Below, piece after piece: positions 58,033 to 64,000 of a DNA stretch of 64,000 bases; the stretch's first letter is position 1, and each line of letters opens with the position of its first letter. Source of the stretch: Rutpela maculata (Eukaryota > Arthropoda > Insecta > Coleoptera > Cerambycidae). The stretch lies in the NCBI GenBank assembly GCA_936432065.2, contig OW386291.2:102861823-102925822 (forward strand). Reading direction: 5' to 3'. The position numbers were made by a program, and so were the translations under genes. The notes beneath the pieces are model-generated. The model saw only the letters and a list, made by a program, of their open reading frames with translations, was not told where the DNA came from and searched no databases.

Positions 58033-59629
58033 ACAGCCCCACAAAAAAAAGTTCAAAGCAGCGATCCAGACCCATGTATTCCTATGTATTTTCGGTCGCT
58101 GAATCCGAATCCGGGGTCAAAAAAAATCGTACACCCCCCAAAATCATTAGCTAGAGCCAAAAAACACCCCTGAAATGGAATAAAAAGAAGATAAGCTACC
58201 AGAATAATTGTTACTTCTTAATCAATCGAATTATACAAATTAAGGTTAAACAGCAGCGTACATAAAATAGATATGAAACACACCCCCAGGGAGGGGCGAA
58301 AACTAGCCCCCATATATAAATAAATTGATCTAAAACAGCAATGACTGCTGAAAAAGCTGAAAATGTTTAAGTTTTGTTAAAGTGATAAAAAACTGCATCA
58401 GGTCCGACGTAATCTTCATAAACGCCCCTATAGAGTTGAGAACAACCACCCCCCAAGTTTAAAGGATACGAGAAAAACAAGAAAAACGTAAAATGCAACA
58501 GGATTTCTATTTTCATGGATGCTATGATTGGCTGAAATTGCGTAGTACTCTAAAATAGCACAGCGCCGAACGTAGTCTAGTTTCTACTCTCTTCCACACA
58601 ACGCAGGTGTTTCGAATTTTTACAGAAGTCCCTGTAACTTTTATAGTCAAACCTTACATAGGGAGTAACGCCACCCCAATAAAACAAAAAACTATGGAAA
58701 TGAAACGAATAAGCAACAGTATAGCTTTTTCGTTACATCTTGAATTACGGTAGTTTACATCCTTTCTGGGGGTGTTACTTAATAACATTTATAGGACATG
58801 AGTTTCAAACTCTAAGTGTGCAACGCGATTTTTGCCAATCATAGCATCCATAAAAATGTAAATCCGGATAGTTTATCTCTGTTTTTCCAGCATCCTACAG
58901 ATATAGAGGTAGTATCTCGCAAGCCCGTGGGGGTGGTTTTCTAGCACATCGTCGAACATAGTTTCTTCTCTCTTCCACATAACGCAGGTGTTTCGAATTT
59001 TTTTAGAAGTCACTGTAATTTTTTATAGCTATATCTTACATGAGGGGTAGTTTTCACACCCTCTGAGGGTTGACAATGTAGGATGTTGATGGTACGTAAG
59101 TTTCTAGTTCTATTTTAGAGTACTACGCAATTTCAGCCAATCATAGCATCCATGAAAATAGAAATCCTGCTGGATTTTACGTTTTTTCTCGTTTTTTTTT
59201 GAGGGTGGTTGTTTTCAACCCTATAGGGGCAGTTTGTGAAGATTACGTCGGACCTGATGTAGTTTCTTAACACTTTAACTCTAAACATTTCGAGCTTTTT
59301 CAGCAGTCATTGCTGTTTTGGATCGATTTTTTTATATATGGGGGCTAGTTTTCGCCCGTCCCTGGGGGTGTTTCATATCTATTGTATGTACGCTGCTGTT
59401 TAACCTTAATTTGTATAATTCGATTGATTAAGAAGTAACAATTGTTCTGGTAACTTAATCTTCTTTCTATACCATTTCAGGGGTGTTTTTTGGCTCTAGC
59501 TAATGACTTTGGGGGTCTACGATTTTTTTTACCTTTTTACCTCGGATTCGGATTCAGCGACCTAGAATACATAAGGATACATGGGTCTGGTTCGCTGCTT
59601 TGAACTTTTATTTTTTTTTGTGGGGCTGT
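58033..59629. mobile_element. 1.6-kb foldback with ACAGCCCCAC ends
   Basis: The left arm (58033-58560: ACAGCCCCACAAAAAAAAGT, TTAGCTAGAGCC, TGTTACTTCTTAATCAATCG, CAGCAATGACTGCTGAAAAA, CTATTTTCATGGATGCTATG) is matched inverted by 59105-59629. The ~550-bp centre has its own direct repeat: CTTCCACACAACGCAGGTGT at 58594 and the near-identical block at 58973. No coding frame. Confidence 0.85.
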
Positions 59630-60575
59630 GTAATTAAATGTATGTCCAAAATATCTAAAAACAAATATGTTGATGCCTAGTTAAGCATATCCAACGATGA
59701 TGCAGTTTTGAAAATCTGACTAAACATGATGAAAAATATAATAAATTTGTACAGAATAACAATTTTTGTTTTCTCTGCTCCATAATAAAGTTTAATTAAA
59801 CGTTTTATTATATTACATTCATTTAAAATCTCTGCGTAAAAAAATAACTTTACAGCTTTCCTTCTTTTATGCACACAATAAGGAAGTTGGTTGATTAAAA
59901 TATTCACTGCCAAAGAGTTGCAATAGGTCCACTGTGTACCAGGAAACATCAAAGATAACGTCTTGTTTAATGACCACATATCGCAGTCCTTCCCTTGACA
60001 AAATTCTCATTGACCCATAGAGTATAGAGTTTGACTTCAGACCCTCATTTGAAGACATATCTATGTACCTATTTATCATTCATCTCATGTATTCCTGACC
60101 TATGCAGGAATACATGAGATGGACATCCCGAAAAATGGGAGGAAGTCCGCCATCTTGGTTTTTATGTCAAACCGGTTGTAAGCTCTATCTCTGCAACCGC
60201 TGGTCTTGTCTTTTTTTGCTTTTGTTTTAGTTCGACTACAAATTTTAATTAGAAAAATAAAAGCTCTTATGAATTTACCTTCACTTTATCAGTGACGTTC
60301 GATACATTTTCGACTTTGCCAAAAACTACTTTTTGCAGAGGATTTGAAATTATTTGTAGTCGTACTTTAAGTGATGTAGTAATACTGTAAGTGATGCCGA
60401 AAAGCTGAAGTGTGGCTGACAGATTTTATAATTTGAACTAACAATGTCTTAAAATCAATATAAATAAATAAAACATTCTCTAAGAAAAAAAATAATATTT
60501 TACTTGAGTGTTCTTTTGAGAGTAGAATCTATTTGTGATCTGGGCATTACTTTGAACGCCGGGTTTAGAAATCAC
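59630..60575. other. No gene; one palindrome
   Basis: Only the palindrome at 60080-60122 stands out. Confidence 0.35.
60080..60122. repeat. 43-bp perfect palindrome
   Basis: CATCTCATGTATTCCTG and CAGGAATACATGAGATG are exact inverted copies of 17 bases around ACCTATG. Confidence 0.85.
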
Positions 60576-60736
60576 TTAGGGGCCATTCAAAAATTACGTA
60601 ACGCAAATTTTGATCAAATCAAATTTGACCCCCTACCTTCTTAAATAAATTACGTCACAAATTTCACCCCCCCCCCCCCCCCCCCCTATCAAAATAAGAT
60701 TTTTTTTAAATGTCATTATATTAAAGTCGCGTATAA

Positions 60737-61523
60737 TAGTTCAGTCAACGGAGCGCAGTGTGTTTGTAAATGACGCTAATAAAAAGGTTGAAAAGAAGAT
60801 TAGAGTAGGAAATGATCGGAAGGGTAGAAAACACCTCTTTTATCACTGGTTTCGTAACTTGTAGAATTAGGTTAAAAATGAAAAAAAAAAAACAATGCAT
60901 TTACCTTTTTTCCCAAAATAAGATGTTTTTACTCTGGTGAATTTTTTAGAAAAATGCATATTTTTCGAGATATAGCCACTCGAAAATTCCTAAAAGTAGG
61001 GGAGGGGAAATGTAAAAGTTGAAAAAAAAACCTGGAAAAATGCAGATATATCATCGAAATACAAGATTTTTTTTTATTTGTATCTTTTCTGCAAAGTGCG
61101 TTTTTACCTAGTTTTTCCGGAAAAACCTGAAAAACTTTATTTGAAATTGTAGCGCTTTAAAAATACTTAATTTACAAATTTGAAAAAATTCAGACGTATG
61201 CATTGAGGCCTTCTAAACATTTTTTGCCTCTTGGAATTTTTTTGTAATTTGCTAATTTTCCGAGTTACGGGCAGTTTTTCACGATAGATAATGTACTACA
61301 TTTTTTGCAAAAAATACATGAAAATTCGAAAAATGAGCATGATTTATACATATTATTATAAGAAGATATGAAACCTATATAGTTATACCATATTTGTAAA
61401 GGTTTTTCAATGCGATCATTTCCTATTCTAATCTTTTGTCAACTTATTAACGTCATTACAAACACATTGCACAAGGTTTCATCAAAATCCATTCATTAGT
61501 ACTCACAATAGTTGACTGGATTA
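60737..61523. mobile_element. Foldback element, TAGTCCAGTCAACGG family, copy C
   Basis: Left end TAGTTCAGTCAACGGAG, right end GTTGACTGGATTA. It shares AGTAGGAAATGATCGGAAG, ATTTTTCGAGATATAGCCAC and CACATTGCACAAGGTTTCAT with copies A and B. It has the longest centre of the three, about 470 bp. Confidence 0.85.
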
Positions 61524-61593
61524 TAAACTTGGTTTGTCTTGTGACTAAGGACAAACCTTGTACAGTTTATACAAAAATAGCTGTTTTCTTTAT

Positions 61594-61702
61594 TCGTGCT
61601 GAACAAAGTGAATGCAATTAGTACCTAAGCAATCAATAGAGATCAAGAATTTTGATTTAATTGTCTGTTTAGTGATTGTAATCACTTCGTTCAGCACGAA
61701 AA
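61594..61702. repeat. ~110-bp inverted repeat
   Basis: TTCGTGCTGAACAAAGTGAA at the left pairs with TCACTTCGTTCAGCACGAA at the right. It lies inside the right part of the Harbinger-like element. Confidence 0.7.
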
Positions 61703-61885
61703 AAAAAATACTTACCAAATTGGCAACAAATTTTAAAAAATCAGAATTTTCGTGGAAAAAAGAATAACATTACGTAACACTTGATGCACCCCCCCCCCCC
61801 CCCTCCCCCCTATGTCACAAGTTGTCACGCTTTTAAGTACTCCCCCTCCCCCTAAGAGCGTTACGTAATTTTTAACGGCCCCTTA

Positions 61886-62321
61886 TCGAGAACGTTTTGA
61901 AGCATGCAAACCGTCTCTATGGTTTTATTAAAAGAAAATGTAGGGATTTCATTGATATTACATTTGTTATATGATATTTATTTCACTGGTTAAATCAATA
62001 TTTAATTATTTTGTGTTATTTGGGACATTATCAATCTGACATTGACATACACGAAAAACGACAAAAGAGAACAATAAATTTCATTTTATGGAAGTTGCAT
62101 ATTGATAAAACCAACTATTCGTATGAAGAAAGACTTCAATTACTAGTAGACCAGGAGCCCGCTGACCACTAATTGTGTGTCATAGATTTACTCCCAAAAT
62201 GTGTGAATTGTTGTTAATTGGGGTAGTAGAGCACAAAAATGTACAGGGGCGTACGGCAGACCCCCAAATGTGTAAGAAATATGACTTGTAAAAGTAAAAA
62301 AAAACCACAAATATGTCATAG
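61886..62321. other. No gene recognised
   Basis: Nothing supported. Confidence 0.3.
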
Positions 62322-63877
62322 GTTTACGCATAGGGGTTGGAGGAATTTCTTAATTTACCAAGAATCATGAATCTAGACTCCCGCTCATTTTGGTTGGTAC
62401 AAGGAGGCGCTACGCTCGCCCAAATTTGAAAAAAAAGTTAATGAATAGCAATCAGGAACTTGGTAAGTATGAACCTCCTCGCCATCTTGTAATAGTGGTG
62501 CGAACGTCTTGCCTTTCACGATAATTGACTGCGTATCGGCTCTTCCTACCGCATGTACTAGTTACCCTTGTAATTCGATAAATATCATAAATTTACGACT
62601 GACACTCAGATACTTGATAAGTATGAACCTCCTGAGTGCGAAAAAACATTCATCTTTGAAAAGTGCTGCGAACGTCTTGCCGTGTCGTTTCTTTCTACCG
62701 CATGCAATTGTAATTCGGTGAGTATCACAAATTTACGACTGACAATCATAAACTTGGTAAGTATGAACCTCCTGAGTGTGAAAATATATTTGCCATCTTT
62801 GTAAAGTGGTGCGCGGGTTTTGCTTTTCACGATAATTGACGGCGTATTGGCTCTACCTACCGCATGTTAATAGTTACCCTTGTAATTCGACGAGTATCAT
62901 CAATTTACGACTGGCAATCAGACAGTTGGTAAGTATGAACCTCCTGATTTCGAAAATATGTGCGCCATCTTTGACAAGTGGTACAAGGGCCAGTTACGTC
63001 TAAGCGCCTGGTTCCACTATAATTATTTATTTTCATTTTAATAAAGTTTGTTTTTTCTGATTAGTATCTCTTCAGGTTTTAATTATTCTCTCTTTAAATA
63101 CCTTCTCGTACATGTGATATACACACACGTACGTGCGCACACATGCACACACACATATATACATATAACTCGGAACGCAGTTTTTTCTCTCAAGGTAGTA
63201 AACTTTAATACACCATGAATTGCCATGAATGGCAAGACCTTCGCACAATTTTTCATAGATGGCGAATGCATTTTCACTCAGGAGGTTGATACTTACCTAG
63301 TATCTGATTGCCAGTCGTAAATTAATGATATTCATCAAATTACACGAGTAACTATTACATGCGGTAGGAAGCTCCGATACGCCGTCAGTTATCGTGAAAG
63401 GCAAAGACTCTTGCACCACTTGTCAAAGATGGCGGACGTATTTTCGCAATCAGGAGGTTCATACTTACCAAGTATCTGATTGCTAGTCGTAAATTTATGA
63501 TACTCATGGAATTACAAGGGTAAATAGTACATGCGGTAGGAAGGCAGATAAGCCGTCAATTATCGTGAAAGGCAAGACCTTCGCACCACTTTTCAAAGAT
63601 GGCGAATGTATTTTCGCACTCAGGAGGTTCATACTTACCAAATTTATGATTGTCAGACGTAAATTTATGATATTTATCCTGTTACAAGGGTAACTAGTGC
63701 ATGCGGTAGGAACTTACCAAGTTCCTGATTGCCATTCATATACTTTTTTTTTACCTGATTTTTTTTTCATATTTGGGCGAGCGTAGCGCCTCCTTGTACC
63801 ACCCAAAATGAATGGGAGTCTGAATTCATGATTTTTGTGTCTAAATTAAGAAATGACTCCAACCCCCATGCGTAAAC
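62322..63877. mobile_element. FB-like palindrome: four direct units facing four inverted units
   Basis: The borders are inverted copies: GTTTACGCATAGGGGTTGGA, then TACAAGGAGGCGCTACGCTC at the left; GAGCGTAGCGCCTCCTTGTA and CCAACCCCCATGCGTAAAC at the right. Inside, units keyed by TTGGTAAGTATGAACCTCCT start near 62456, 62612, 62751 and 62921, each with GTCTTGCCTTTCACGATAAT, CTACCGCATGTA and ACCCTTGTAATTCG. The right half has four inverted units (keys near 63281, 63453, 63622, 63709). The centre (63020-63230) has CA-rich microsatellite. No coding frame. Confidence 0.9.
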
Positions 63878-63916
63878 TACGACGGCGTATATAGACCAGA
63901 GTAAAAAACAATAATT

Positions 63917-64000
63917 CCTTCAATTGCCAGATTAAATCTGTTAATTGCCACATTTAACCTGTCAATTGCCAGATTTAATCTGTCAATTGTCACATTTAAT
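63917..64000 (+). repeat. ~21-bp tandem repeat at the window edge
   Basis: Four units of about 21 bp alternate between CAATTGCCAGATTTAATCTG and AATTGCCACATTTAACCTGT types and continue to the end of the window, so the array is probably longer. Confidence 0.75.

Larger units (their letters stand above)
60579..61882. mobile_element. PIF/Harbinger-like element with TTA target duplication
   Basis: Left end GGGGCCATTCAAAAATTACG (then TAACGC), right end GCGTTACGTAATTTTTAACG (then GCCCC), flanked by TTA at 60576-60578 and 61883-61885. A 3-bp TTA duplication with GGGCC ends fits PIF/Harbinger. Poly-C runs (60668-60687, 61790-61803) sit just inside each end in mirrored position. A foldback copy (60737-61523) is nested in it. 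No transposase. Confidence 0.75.

Noticed and set aside
60668..60687. Poly-C run as an assembly gap
   Set aside because: A mirrored run occurs at the other end of the same element, so it is more likely a real feature of the element.

Overview
The window looks like gene-poor, AT-rich intergenic DNA from an animal, most likely an insect or another arthropod. The retrotransposon remnants (Jockey/CR1-like, R1-like and copia-like), the hAT, Tc1/mariner and PIF/Harbinger-type ends, the tRNA-derived SINE, the poly-purine and microsatellite tails and the absence of long open frames all point that way. The order is not resolved. I found no intact host gene. Two short exon-like pieces (39990-40207 minus and 42178-42369 plus) are the only candidates, both weak.

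Layout. 1-5 kb: a small foldback, a decayed non-LTR reverse transcriptase (RT) on the minus strand, and a second RT on the plus strand split by a 781-bp palindromic insertion. 5-10 kb: an element ending in TTATACTCTTCG that holds a tRNA-like sequence, itself split by a 15-bp-TSD insertion; then a 2-kb non-LTR insertion containing a TA-flanked MITE and a textbook hAT element with an 8-bp TSD. 11-18.5 kb: Mutator-like debris and three inverted-repeat structures. 18.6-24 kb: a long perfect hairpin, an RT piece, a SINE, and a Jockey-type RT/RNase H remnant cut by a MITE. 24-27 kb: a foldback, a further fragment of the unnamed gene family below, and an R1-like remnant with a poly(A) tail. 29.7-34.5 kb: nested insertions (GGACGC-repeat ends, a TACAGGGTGTCC foldback, an LTR-like insert, an RNase H remnant). 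35-49 kb: several foldbacks, MITE copies and a second gene-bearing inverted-repeat element at 44 kb. 50.8-53.2 kb: a 2.4-kb palindrome with two more elements inside. 54-57 kb: a DUF4817-like remnant, a fifth fragment of the unnamed gene, and copia gag. 58-64 kb: a 1.6-kb palindrome, a PIF/Harbinger-like element with a foldback nested in it, and an FB-like palindrome built of tandem units.

The main discovery candidate is a dispersed gene family seen in five decayed fragments (13.8-14.8, 17.2-17.9, 25.3-25.7, 44.2-44.8 and 54.7-55.2 kb). The fragments overlap along one protein: an N-terminal Cys motif, a middle region, a PIN/XPG-like Asp-rich part, an ALYG block, a LPPTSAA block, a WGW block and a C-terminal CXC cysteine cluster. 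Three of the five lie between inverted repeats of their own. This suggests that the gene is cargo, or the mobilising gene, of long-TIR transposons. One copy has an in-frame 86-bp GT-AG intron that another copy lacks.

The second theme is the density of palindromes. At least fifteen foldback or long-TIR structures, several in multiple copies and nested in one another, cover much of the window. All coordinates for repeat ends are from reading by eye and may be off by a few to tens of bases.
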